In this document: positions 1 through 4,570 of the stretch, one piece after another
How positions within the stretch are numbered: the stretch's first letter is position 1
How the letters are laid out: each line of letters starts with the position of its first letter
Assembly (NCBI GenBank): GCA_964496245.1
Contig: CAZBZG010000292.1
Location: 1-5,858, forward strand
Source of the DNA: CAZBZG01 sp964496245
Lineage (GTDB): Bacteria; Planctomycetota; SZUA-567
Reading direction: 5' to 3'
DNA: 5,858 bases
Made by a program: the position numbers and the translations under genes
The notes under the pieces: generated by a model
Database searches by the model: none
What the model was told of the DNA's origin: nothing
The model's input: only the letters and a program-made list of their open reading frames with translations

Positions 1-112
1 GGACTGCACCGCGCTCATCAAGAACGGCAACCGCACCCGCTTCTTCAAGGGCCCCGACCAATCTTCGGGCGTGCAGTGGTACAACCCCCTGACCGGCACG
101 GTTGTGCCCTGA
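1..112 (+). CDS. C-terminal end of an unidentified protein (5' partial)
   Basis: An open frame enters from the left edge (codons begin at base 2) and stops at TGA 110-112, giving 36 residues that end VQWYNPLTGTVVP. Codons are G/C-ending like the rest of the locus, which supports real coding. The closing W-Y-N-P-x-T-G pattern is reminiscent of the last beta strands of domains at the C-termini of bacterial carbohydrate-active enzymes (for example the 'putative collagen-binding' domain that ends many glycosidases). That resemblance is from memory and rests on about ten residues, so no function is assigned. A stem-loop lies 14 bases after the stop. Confidence 0.55.
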   Translation, partial: DCTALIKNGNRTRFFKGPDQSSGVQWYNPLTGTVVP

Positions 113-126
113 AGGCGACACTTGGT

Positions 127-158
127 CTGGTTGAGAAATCCGCGGGTTTCTGAACCAG
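127..158 (+). terminator. Imperfect stem-loop after the first gene, possible terminator
   Basis: The arms at 127-138 (CTGGTTGAGAAA) and 147-158 (TTTCTGAACCAG) pair over 12 positions with a single G/G mismatch, around an 8-base loop. The position just after a stop codon suits a transcription terminator or an mRNA-stabilising hairpin. There is no T tract after it, so intrinsic termination would be weak. Rho-dependent or processing roles are equally possible. Confidence 0.35.
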
Positions 159-187
159 GCCCCCGATCAGGGATGCCGAAGGCAGAG

Positions 188-205
188 GCCATTTCCGGAA
201 AAGGC
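188..205. repeat. 18-bp near-perfect palindrome upstream of vapBC
   Basis: GCC-A-TTTCCGGAAA-A-GGC is symmetric about the 196/197 boundary except for one A/A pair on each side. It lies immediately before the weak -35-like TTGCGG (206-211). It could be a regulator site or a leftover recombination site. The 11 bases at 195-205 recur in inverted orientation at 3128-3138, in the leader of the GntR gene, which may be chance. Confidence 0.3.
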
Positions 206-273
206 TTGCGGGATGCATCCAAATGCGGCATACTAATATGCATAAAATAGGCGTATGGTCGAGGAGGCATACG
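206..273 (+). promoter_or_regulatory. Candidate vapBC promoter and operator dyads
   Basis: A weak promoter can be drawn as TTGCGG (206-211), a 19-base spacer and TACTAA (231-236). An A+T-rich alternative -10, TAAAAT, lies at 243-248 without a clear -35. Two inverted repeats overlap this region: GCATA-CTAA-TATGC (228-241) and the perfect CGTATG-N10-CATACG (252-257 with 268-273). They share the half-site GGCATAC (227-233 and 266-272). VapB-VapC complexes typically bind such dyads and repress their own operon. The second dyad places the Shine-Dalgarno GAGGAGG (261-267) in its loop, so it could act on DNA or as an mRNA hairpin. Confidence 0.4.
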
Positions 274-275
274 GA

Positions 276-470
276 ATGAGGACAACGCTGAACATCGAAG
301 ACGCTTTGGTAGAGCAAGCGGCAAAACTGACGGGAGTCAAGGAGAAGACCTCTCTTGTCCGTTTGGGCTTGGAGGCCCTAATCGCTCGCGAGAGTGCCAG
401 GCGCCTGGCAAAGCTGGGCGGCACAGAGAGGGACCTTCGCATGCCCCCGCGAAGAAGGCCGAGGCAGTAG
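276..470 (+). CDS. vapB: VapB-family antitoxin
   Basis: This 64-residue protein should bind and neutralise the VapC ribonuclease encoded next to it and repress the operon as part of the complex. The N-terminal segment RTTLNIEDALVEQAAKLTGV (residues 2-21) is the usual beta strand plus helix of the VapB antitoxin family, followed by a helix rich in LxRLGLEALIARE and the frequent RRLAKLGG stretch. The basic, proline-rich C-terminus (MPPRRRPRQ) is the part that normally wraps into the toxin. I chose ATG 276 because GAGGAGG at 261-267 is 8 bases away. An in-frame ATG at 255 lacks a ribosome-binding site and would add seven atypical residues. The stop is one base before vapC, so the two are translationally coupled. 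Base composition is visibly less G+C-rich than the regulators to the right, fitting horizontal acquisition. Confidence 0.85.
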   Translation: MRTTLNIEDALVEQAAKLTGVKEKTSLVRLGLEALIARESARRLAKLGGTERDLRMPPRRRPRQ

Positions 471-471
471 G

Positions 472-834
472 ATGATTCTCGTAGATACGAATGTGTGGAT
501 CCATCACTTCAGGAGACGTGATGCGGAACTTGCGGCCAATCTGGATGCCGGTTCCGTTGCATGCCATCCATATGTCATAGGAGAGATTGCCTGCGGCACC
601 TTGAAGAAGAGAAAGGAGATTCTCGGCCTCTTCCAATCGCTTCCCTCCACTCCAGTCGTCGAGCCCGACGAACTGCTTGCGTTCATCGAATCCAGGAGGC
701 TCATGGGCAAGGGGCTCGGGTACGTTGATGTGCATCTTCTGGCTTCTGCGGTTCTGGCCGGTATCGCTCTATGGACCAAAGACAAGAGGCTTATGCGGGC
801 AGCACAAGATCTTGAGATATCCTACAGGAGATGA
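472..834 (+). CDS. vapC: VapC-family PIN-domain ribonuclease toxin
   Basis: A 120-residue single PIN domain, the usual length for VapC, a Mg2+-dependent RNase that in characterised family members cleaves tRNA or rRNA. The four expected acidic positions are visible: D5 in MILVDTNVWI, E38 in VIGEIACG, D86 in GLGYVDVHLLASA and D104 in LWTKDKRL, so the active site looks intact. The GxGYVDxHLLASA...LWTKDKRL pattern is typical of the VapC group paired with this VapB type. The start ATG 472 follows the vapB stop (TAG 468-470) by one base. A longer in-frame ORF from 394 lies inside vapB and was rejected. The RNA target cannot be read from the sequence. Confidence 0.88.
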   Translation: MILVDTNVWIHHFRRRDAELAANLDAGSVACHPYVIGEIACGTLKKRKEILGLFQSLPSTPVVEPDELLAFIESRRLMGKGLGYVDVHLLASAVLAGIALWTKDKRLMRAAQDLEISYRR

Positions 835-888
835 CAGACTGGCTGCACCAGACGTTGTTTGCGGAGTTGTTCGGCACTAGCAGGCAAG

Positions 889-898
889 NNNNNNNNNN
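889..898. other. Assembly gap (10 N)
   Basis: Ten undetermined bases mark a scaffold join or masked bases. The true gap length is unknown. It falls just upstream of the conserved prepilin N-terminus, so the start codon and leader of that gene are missing and the apparent in-frame connection from ATG 831 may be accidental. Confidence 0.97.
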
Positions 899-1529
899 AC
901 TCAGGGACGCATTCACCATCGTAGAGCTTTTCGTCGTCATCACCATCATCAGCGTCCTGGCTGCGCTGCTGCTGCCGGCGCTCAGCCGCGCGCGGGATGC
1001 GGCGCGCCTCGCCCTCTGTCTCAGCAATCTGCGGCAGAACCACCTGGGGCTGGCCATGTACCAGAGCGACAGCGACGACTACTTCCCGCTCTTCGGCGGG
1101 CCGCCCTATTGGGATCCCTACGGGCGCTACACGAGTCGCGTCAGCAACCCGCACTCCTGGCAGTCTGCCTACGGCTTCTCCAATCGCGATGAGGCGAGCG
1201 AACTCTTTATCACTGCGTACATGGACGGCGAGATCGTGGAAGAGCAGTACAAGGCGACCCCCGTCCTGTTCTGTCCCTTTGGCGAATACGCGGACTACCC
1301 CCGGCCGCTTCATTTCACCCACCCGGCCCACACGCCGTGGTGGGGGAGCATCAGCCCCTTTCTGAGCCGCGGCGCAGCCGGGTACAACTATCTCTGCGGA
1401 CGCAAGATGGCGTTCTCCACGCACTCCAATTTCGATACCATCCGGCGCCGGGGGCATGCTCGCGGCGGTCAGAACACCGCTGACAGGGGCGCAGCCAGCC
1501 AGCCGATGGCGAAACTGCGCGTGTTGTGA
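899..1529 (+). CDS. Type II secretion-like pseudopilin (prepilin N-terminus), 5' partial, probably with a replaced C-terminus
   Basis: The first readable residues, DAFTIVELFVVITIISVLAA, are a type IV prepilin/pseudopilin signal: a mature N-terminal Phe, Glu at mature position 5, then a hydrophobic helix followed by LLPALSRARDAARLALCLSNLRQ. This is the common start of the large pseudopilin family of PVC bacteria, whose members are cleaved and N-methylated by a prepilin peptidase and inserted in the inner membrane. The downstream part has the family's MYQSDSDDYFP segment and a Cys-Pro motif (VLFCPFGEY) preceding a globular domain. From about 1455 the frame runs into a repeat (1466-1570) that is coding on the other strand, giving an Arg-rich unnatural-looking end (IRRRGHARGG...MAKLRVL). 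No DGH motif is present. I read this as a pseudopilin whose 3' part was replaced by rearrangement. Its 5' end is lost in the gap. Confidence 0.7.
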
Positions 1530-1570
1530 GTGGCGCCCGGCGCGCTTTCGGGCGTGAGGAGGCGGCCGTC
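1466..1570. repeat. 105-bp direct repeat, copy A
   Basis: It aligns without gaps to 2610-2714 with 13 mismatches by hand count (about 88% identity). Similarity stops sharply at both edges. On the minus strand both copies encode the same 33-residue protein tail ending in TGA. In that frame 6 of the 11 changed codons are synonymous and 5 of 33 residues differ; the other two minus frames change about nine residues each. This points to a shared coding 3' end rather than a structural DNA element. No terminal inverted repeats are seen. Confidence 0.85.
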
Positions 1571-1690
1571 AACAAGCTCCCGCGCGTCTTCCTTGCGTGA
1601 GCGAGGTGGCCCAAAGCCTGTTGCCGTGGCGCAGAAAGTCCTTGGGCGTCGGCGGGTCCGTGCGGTAGAATGCCTCTGTGGCCAGGGACG
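1469..1690 (-). pseudogene. Frameshifted 3' relic of a minus-strand gene sharing the conserved tail
   Basis: Reading the minus strand from about 1690 gives a protein-like stretch (TEAFYRTDPPTPKDFLRHGN, then RLWATSLTQ) that runs to base 1593. Continuing in that frame reaches a stop soon after (TGA about 12 codons on). One extra base at 1592 separates it from a second frame, which reads EDARELVDGRLLTPESAP and then the conserved tail to the stop at 1471-1469. Removing that base joins the two into one plausible C-terminus of about 70 residues. I do not recognise the family. The 5' part is missing: the PIN module's ribosome-binding site begins at 1710. It converges with the plus-strand pseudopilin and overlaps its last 60 bases or so. 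A sequencing error at 1592 would make it intact 3' coding sequence instead of a relic. Confidence 0.45.
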
Positions 1691-1720
1691 AACGGCGCGG
1701 GACGAAGCCGGAGGCGAGCG

Positions 1721-2182
1721 GTGCATCGCATTCGGGTATACGTGGATACGTCCGTGTTTGGCGGAACGCAGGACGAGGAGTTCGCCGAACCGAGCAACCT
1801 GTTCTTCAAGCGGGTACGCGATGGCGTTTACATGATATTGCTGTCCACGACTACAACGGAAGAACTCCGAGACGCGCCCCATGAGGTACAAGATGTGCTC
1901 ATGTCCATCCCTGACGGGAGTGTCACAACGCTGCGAGTCAATCCTGAAGCGGAAGCTCTTGCGCAGGCCTACATTGATGCTGGCGTCCTTGGAGAGGCGT
2001 CTCGCGCGGACGCGTTCCATGTGGCGGTAGCCACGGTGGCGGGGGCGGATTTGATCTTGAGCTGGAATTTCAGGCACATTGTGAATTTCAACCGCATTCG
2101 CTTGTTCCACAGCGTGAATGTGGCGCAGGGGTATCGGGCTGTGGATATTCGCAGTCCCTTGGAGGTGGCTTATGACGAGTAA
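1721..2182 (+). CDS. PIN-domain protein, VapC-like toxin of a toxin-first module
   Basis: A 153-residue PIN domain, likely a metal-dependent RNase toxin. It opens HRIRVYVDTSVFGG with the first catalytic Asp at residue 9. An acidic pair E47-E48 follows STTTT, D97 lies in EASRADAFHVAVAT, and the last motif is SWNFRHIVN (114-122), with Asn116 where many PIN proteins have Asp. The ending GYRAVDIRSPLEV is characteristic of a subgroup distinct from the VapC at 472-834. The chosen start is GTG 1721 because GGAGG (1710-1714) lies 6 bases upstream. An upstream in-frame ATG at 1670 would add an Arg-rich, non-family extension overlapping the minus-strand relic. The 3' end overlaps the small partner gene by 11 bases. 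The module sits between two 105-bp direct repeats. Confidence 0.82.
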   Translation: MHRIRVYVDTSVFGGTQDEEFAEPSNLFFKRVRDGVYMILLSTTTTEELRDAPHEVQDVLMSIPDGSVTTLRVNPEAEALAQAYIDAGVLGEASRADAFHVAVATVAGADLILSWNFRHIVNFNRIRLFHSVNVAQGYRAVDIRSPLEVAYDE

Positions 2183-2363
2183 GACAAAGGCATTCGATTG
2201 CGTGCAAATGAAGCGGAAGGCCCAGGAACGCCTGCACCGTGAATACGAGGAGCGAAAAGCCGAATTCAATTCGTATGCCGATTTCATCAACAAGAAGGCG
2301 GAAGAATCACCTCTGTGGAAGAAGGTACGGGCGAAGATCGCTAGAGCACAGTCCACGTCCTGA
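2172..2363 (+). CDS. Small partner of the PIN protein, probable antitoxin
   Basis: A 63-residue, strongly charged protein beginning MTSKTKAFDCVQMKRKAQER. The FDCVxMKRxA signature is, from memory, shared by small proteins encoded directly after PIN proteins of the 'SWNFRHIVN' subgroup, which makes this the likely antitoxin. The middle (ERLHREYEERKAEFNSYADF) predicts a long amphipathic helix able to wrap the toxin, and there is no obvious DNA-binding fold. GGAGG at 2161-2165 lies 6 bases before ATG 2172, inside the toxin gene, and the start overlaps the toxin stop by 11 bases, so translation is coupled. Gene order is toxin then antitoxin, the reverse of vapBC. I see no convincing terminator after it. 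Confidence 0.75.
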   Translation: MTSKTKAFDCVQMKRKAQERLHREYEERKAEFNSYADFINKKAEESPLWKKVRAKIARAQSTS

Positions 2364-2612
2364 CCGCGAGGAGAAGCCGCCATACAGTCCAGAGTCCCAA
2401 CCCTCAGCCTGCCCGCAGGGCTTTCCGCGCCCCGCCACTACACCCACTGACACCGAACAGCCATCGCTGCCGCCTCAGACCCAAAGCGTCCTGCAAGTCA
2501 TGCACGAGGACAATGAATGTTCTGATTGTCGGCAAAGCGACGAAACGGTTGGCAGAGGATCCGCCGAGGCGCGTCCAATGATTTCAGGAGGGTGAACACG
2601 GCCCGAGGCCGG
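2364..2612. other. Intergenic stretch between the PIN module and the minus-strand pseudopilin
   Basis: About 250 bases with no convincing gene. A 4-bp hairpin (2408-2419) followed by CTTTCC is too weak to call a terminator. A 22-codon ORF at 2513-2581 has no support beyond a GAGGA upstream. The neighbouring genes converge here, so terminators would be expected on both strands, but none is clear. Confidence 0.6.
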
Positions 2613-2714
2613 TCAGAACACCGAGGAGAGCGGCGGGGCCAGCCAGCCGATGGCGAAGCTGCGCGTGTTGTGGGGGGCGGCCGGCGCGCTCTCGGGCGTC
2701 TGGAGGCGGCCGTC
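2610..2714. repeat. 105-bp direct repeat, copy B
   Basis: Partner of the copy at 1466-1570, in the same orientation and 1144 bases away. On the minus strand it encodes the tail DGRLQTPESAP...HNTRSFAIGW...PLSSVF and the stop codon of the pseudopilin fragment. The PIN toxin/partner pair lies between the copies, so recombination between them would delete or exchange the pair. Confidence 0.85.
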
Positions 2715-3080
2715 GGAGGTGGCGTTCGGGCAGATGGCGGCGCTCGGCTGGAAGTAGGCGGTGCCGCCCCAAAAGTGGTAGAAGCCGGCCGGCATGGGGA
2801 GGTCGCCGCGCTGCGTGCCCGGCAGGTAGCGGTACCAGCTCGCATGCCCGTCCAGATGCACCACGTTCCCGCCTGCCGACCCTCCATGCTCCTGATGATT
2901 CATCTTGGTGCGGTCGCGTTGGGTGTCGGCGAAGACGATGGGCGATTCGCCGGTCGGGAAGTGGGGGTAGTGCGTGGCGATGCGCGACAGCGTGGTCTCG
3001 CGCATGCGGAAGTCGTTCTCGCTGCCCGTGTAGTACCCGTAGTCGCCCCAGTAGAAGTCGGTGGGGCAAGCCCTTGACAT
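2613..3080 (-). CDS. C-terminal domain of a pseudopilin, lacking the prepilin N-terminus
   Basis: A 155-residue ORF that begins MSRACPTDFYWGDYGYYTG. It matches the central and C-terminal part of PVC pseudopilins: a Cys-Pro motif near the start, an SPIVFADT segment (46-53), and NVVHLDGHASWYRY (72-85), the typical 'DGH' motif. The hydrophobic prepilin helix is absent. Homology begins within a few codons of ATG 3080-3078, which itself lies inside the promoter region of the GntR gene. It is therefore either a 5'-truncated remnant or a fragment now expressed from the divergent promoter at 3099-3126 (TTGACT-N16-TATTAT on this strand). The last 33 residues are encoded by repeat copy B and are shared with the relic at 1469-1690. 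Without a signal sequence the product should stay in the cytoplasm, so pilus function is unlikely. Confidence 0.6.
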   Translation of the reverse strand: MSRACPTDFYWGDYGYYTGSENDFRMRETTLSRIATHYPHFPTGESPIVFADTQRDRTKMNHQEHGGSAGGNVVHLDGHASWYRYLPGTQRGDLPMPAGFYHFWGGTAYFQPSAAICPNATSDGRLQTPESAPAAPHNTRSFAIGWLAPPLSSVF

Positions 3081-3128
3081 TTCTACCCTACTCCTCGTAT
3101 AATAAGGGGTAGAATATAGAAGTCAAGG
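3072..3128. promoter_or_regulatory. Symmetric promoter/operator of the GntR regulator, possibly bidirectional
   Basis: On the plus strand TTGACA (3074-3079) and TATAAT (3098-3103) are both perfect sigma-70 consensus hexamers, 18 bases apart, with a start expected near 3110. A perfect 8-bp inverted repeat, TTCTACCC (3081-3088) and GGGTAGAA (3107-3114), brackets the -10 box. An outer 7-bp repeat, CCTTGAC (3072-3078) and GTCAAGG (3122-3128), is nearly concentric with it. The inner repeat is a good candidate operator for GntR autorepression. The outer repeat also creates TTGACT on the minus strand (3126-3121), 16 bases from TATTAT (3104-3099), a plausible divergent promoter toward the pseudopilin fragment. 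Confidence 0.72.
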
Positions 3129-3170
3129 CCTTTTCCGGCCTGCGGGTTTCGGCGTCTTTCAGGAGCGGGC

Positions 3171-4334
3171 ATGGCTGCCAGGAACAGGAGGCGCAGGGCT
3201 TCCTCGCGGCGGCTGTCGCGAACGAATGGGGCAGCTGCTTCCAAGCAGGACGCCATCTGCAACCAGATCTACGATCGCATCGCCGCAGGCAGCCTCCGGC
3301 CGGGCGATCGGCTGCCCACGCGCGCCGAGATCGAGGCCATGTTCGACACGACCAAGGTCACGGTGCAGCGCGCGTTCGCGCGGCTCTTGGCCGACGGCGT
3401 GGTGGTCGCGCGCGGCCGACAGGGCACGTTCGTGAGCGAGGATCCGCCGCAGCTGTGCAACTACGGTCTCGTGTTTCCCGATCGCGAAGACGAGAAGCAG
3501 TGGAACAAGTTCTGGCGCGTGATCCACAATGTGGCGAGCGAGATCGTGCGGCAGGGAAAGCGGCGCCTGACCGTGTACACGGGCGTGAGCAAGGGATCAA
3601 CGGCGGGCGACTTTCCGCAGCTTCTCGAGGACATCGAGCAGCGGCGGCTTGCAGGCCTGCTCTTTGTCTCGCCGCCCTTCCTGGTCGCAAGCACGCCGGT
3701 CGTGGATGCGCCCGGCCTGGCCCGGGTCGCCCTGATGCCCCCGACGACCACAAGCCACATCCCGGCCATCGGCCTCGAAAGCGGCTGCGTGCTGGTGAAA
3801 AGTCTCGACCGGCTGCAGGAACGCGGCCGGCGCCGCATCGCGCTGATCACGCAGGCGGGCCAGGCCGGTCCCCTGCTGGATGCCTTCCACGCGCAGATCG
3901 CGGCGCGCGGGCTGGAGACCAAGGCCCACTGGGTTCAGGTGGGAAGCCTGCAGCATCCCGAATGGTCTCGCAATCAGGCCCTGGCCCTGTTCCACGACGA
4001 TGTGCGCGCGCGTCCCGACGGGCTGATCGTGACCGACGACAACCTGACCGAGCACGTGTACGCGGGCGTGCTGGCCGCGGGTCGGCGCATGCCCGAAGAC
4101 CTGGATTTCGTGAGCCACTGCAACTTCCCGCCCACCTTTCCCGAGGCCCTGCCGATTCATCTGGTCGGATTTGATGTCTGGGAGTTGCTGCTGACCGCGT
4201 TCCACTACCTCGACCGCCAGCGGGCGGGCGAACCCGTGCCCGCCTCCACCGTGCTGCCGGCCCGGTTTGCCGAAGAGCTCGAACGTCCGGCGCGTGCGGT
4301 GGGTGCGCAAACGAGCGCGCTGAGCCCTGCCTGA
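3171..4334 (+). CDS. GntR-family transcriptional regulator with LacI-type ligand-binding domain
   Basis: A 387-residue DNA-binding regulator. A basic, probably disordered N-terminus (AARNRRRRASSRRLSR) precedes a GntR winged helix at about 25-90: NQIYDRIAAGSLRPGDRLPT, RAEIEAMFDTTKVTVQRAFA and the wing LLADGVVVARGRQGTFVSE. Residues about 98-366 resemble the periplasmic-binding-protein-like sensor of LacI/GalR regulators (ARGLETKAHWVQVG, ARPDGLIVTDDN, PIHLVGFDVWELLLTAF). GntR proteins with this sensor usually respond to sugars; the ligand is not evident here. ATG 3171 is preceded by AGGAG (3161-3165) at 5 bases. The leader from the predicted start is about 60 bases. Regulation is likely by its own operator at 3072-3128. 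No sugar-use genes are visible in the window. A small GC hairpin follows the stop. Confidence 0.88.
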   Translation: MAARNRRRRASSRRLSRTNGAAASKQDAICNQIYDRIAAGSLRPGDRLPTRAEIEAMFDTTKVTVQRAFARLLADGVVVARGRQGTFVSEDPPQLCNYGLVFPDREDEKQWNKFWRVIHNVASEIVRQGKRRLTVYTGVSKGSTAGDFPQLLEDIEQRRLAGLLFVSPPFLVASTPVVDAPGLARVALMPPTTTSHIPAIGLESGCVLVKSLDRLQERGRRRIALITQAGQAGPLLDAFHAQIAARGLETKAHWVQVGSLQHPEWSRNQALALFHDDVRARPDGLIVTDDNLTEHVYAGVLAAGRRMPEDLDFVSHCNFPPTFPEALPIHLVGFDVWELLLTAFHYLDRQRAGEPVPASTVLPARFAEELERPARAVGAQTSALSPA

Positions 4335-4517
4335 CACGACCGCGCTGCGCGGCCAGTCCCGCTGGACGCGATGCGGCTCGGCCATCTCCCGCAAAGGCGC
4401 GAAGACGCAGAGTCGGACGGGCCCGCTCCCTCGGTCCGGCGCGCAGGAGTGCCAGGGCCGCATGCGGCTCCCTACGGGTGTTCCTCGACGATGACGCGGG
4501 TCCGAGAGAAAAAAGGC
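4335..4517. other. Intergenic region with hairpin, 12-bp palindrome and degenerate octamer repeat
   Basis: No gene is visible. A CCGCG-CTG-CGCGG hairpin (4340-4352) follows the GntR stop by five bases but has no T tract, so it is only a weak terminator candidate. Three imperfect 8-bp units (CGCAAAGG, CGCGAAGA, CGCAGAGT) run in tandem at 4390-4413. A perfect palindrome GCCGCATGCGGC lies at 4457-4468. Large minus-strand ORFs across this region are products of high G+C content. Confidence 0.5.
4390..4413. repeat. Degenerate tandem octamers (CGCAAAGG-like)
   Basis: CGCAAAGG, CGCGAAGA and CGCAGAGT are consecutive 8-base units sharing the CGCxxAGx pattern, preceded by TCTCC. From memory, similar strings are widespread in intergenic DNA of many bacteria and cause spurious ORFs containing 'LCVFAPLRE', which is exactly what the minus strand reads here. 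Its function is unknown. Confidence 0.45.
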
Positions 4518-4554
4518 TTGACAAATTCTGTTTAGAGATTACTATAAAGCTAAA
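4518..4554 (+). promoter_or_regulatory. Promoter and candidate operator of the arsR-like operon
   Basis: TTGACA (4518-4523) is a perfect -35. The -10 can be TACTAT (4540-4545, 16-base spacer) or TATAAA (4543-4548, 19-base spacer). The A+T-rich stretch contrasts with its surroundings. A short dyad TTTAG-N14-CTAAA (4531-4535 with 4550-4554) overlaps the -10, where ArsR/SmtB repressors usually bind. This suggests autorepression relieved by the inducer. Confidence 0.68.
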
Positions 4555-4570
4555 GTAGATGGAGCTGGCG

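Noticed and set aside
831..888. ATG 831 as the start of the pseudopilin, overlapping the vapC stop
   Set aside because: The frame match depends on the gap being exactly 10 bases, and the stretch before the gap does not look like a short prepilin leader.
822..1457. 211-residue minus-strand ORF crossing the gap
   Set aside because: It is antisense to the clear prepilin signal, spans undetermined bases and shows no domain pattern.
1572..2383. Upstream part of a 304-residue minus-strand ORF ending at 1469
   Set aside because: It lies antisense to the well-supported PIN gene and its partner. Only the last 30-40 codons (repeat copy A and the bases just before it) look coding.
2408..2419. CCTG-CCCG-CAGG hairpin followed by CTTTCC as a terminator of the PIN module
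   Set aside because: The stem has only four pairs and there is no real T tract.
2513..2581. 22-codon ORF MNVLIVGKATKRLAEDPPRR...
   Set aside because: A nucleotide-binding-like start and a GAGGA upstream are suggestive, but it is too short and isolated to call.
4457..4468. Perfect palindrome GCCGCATGCGGC as a regulator site
   Set aside because: It is far from either promoter and contains no recognised operator; a chance palindrome in G+C-rich DNA is possible.
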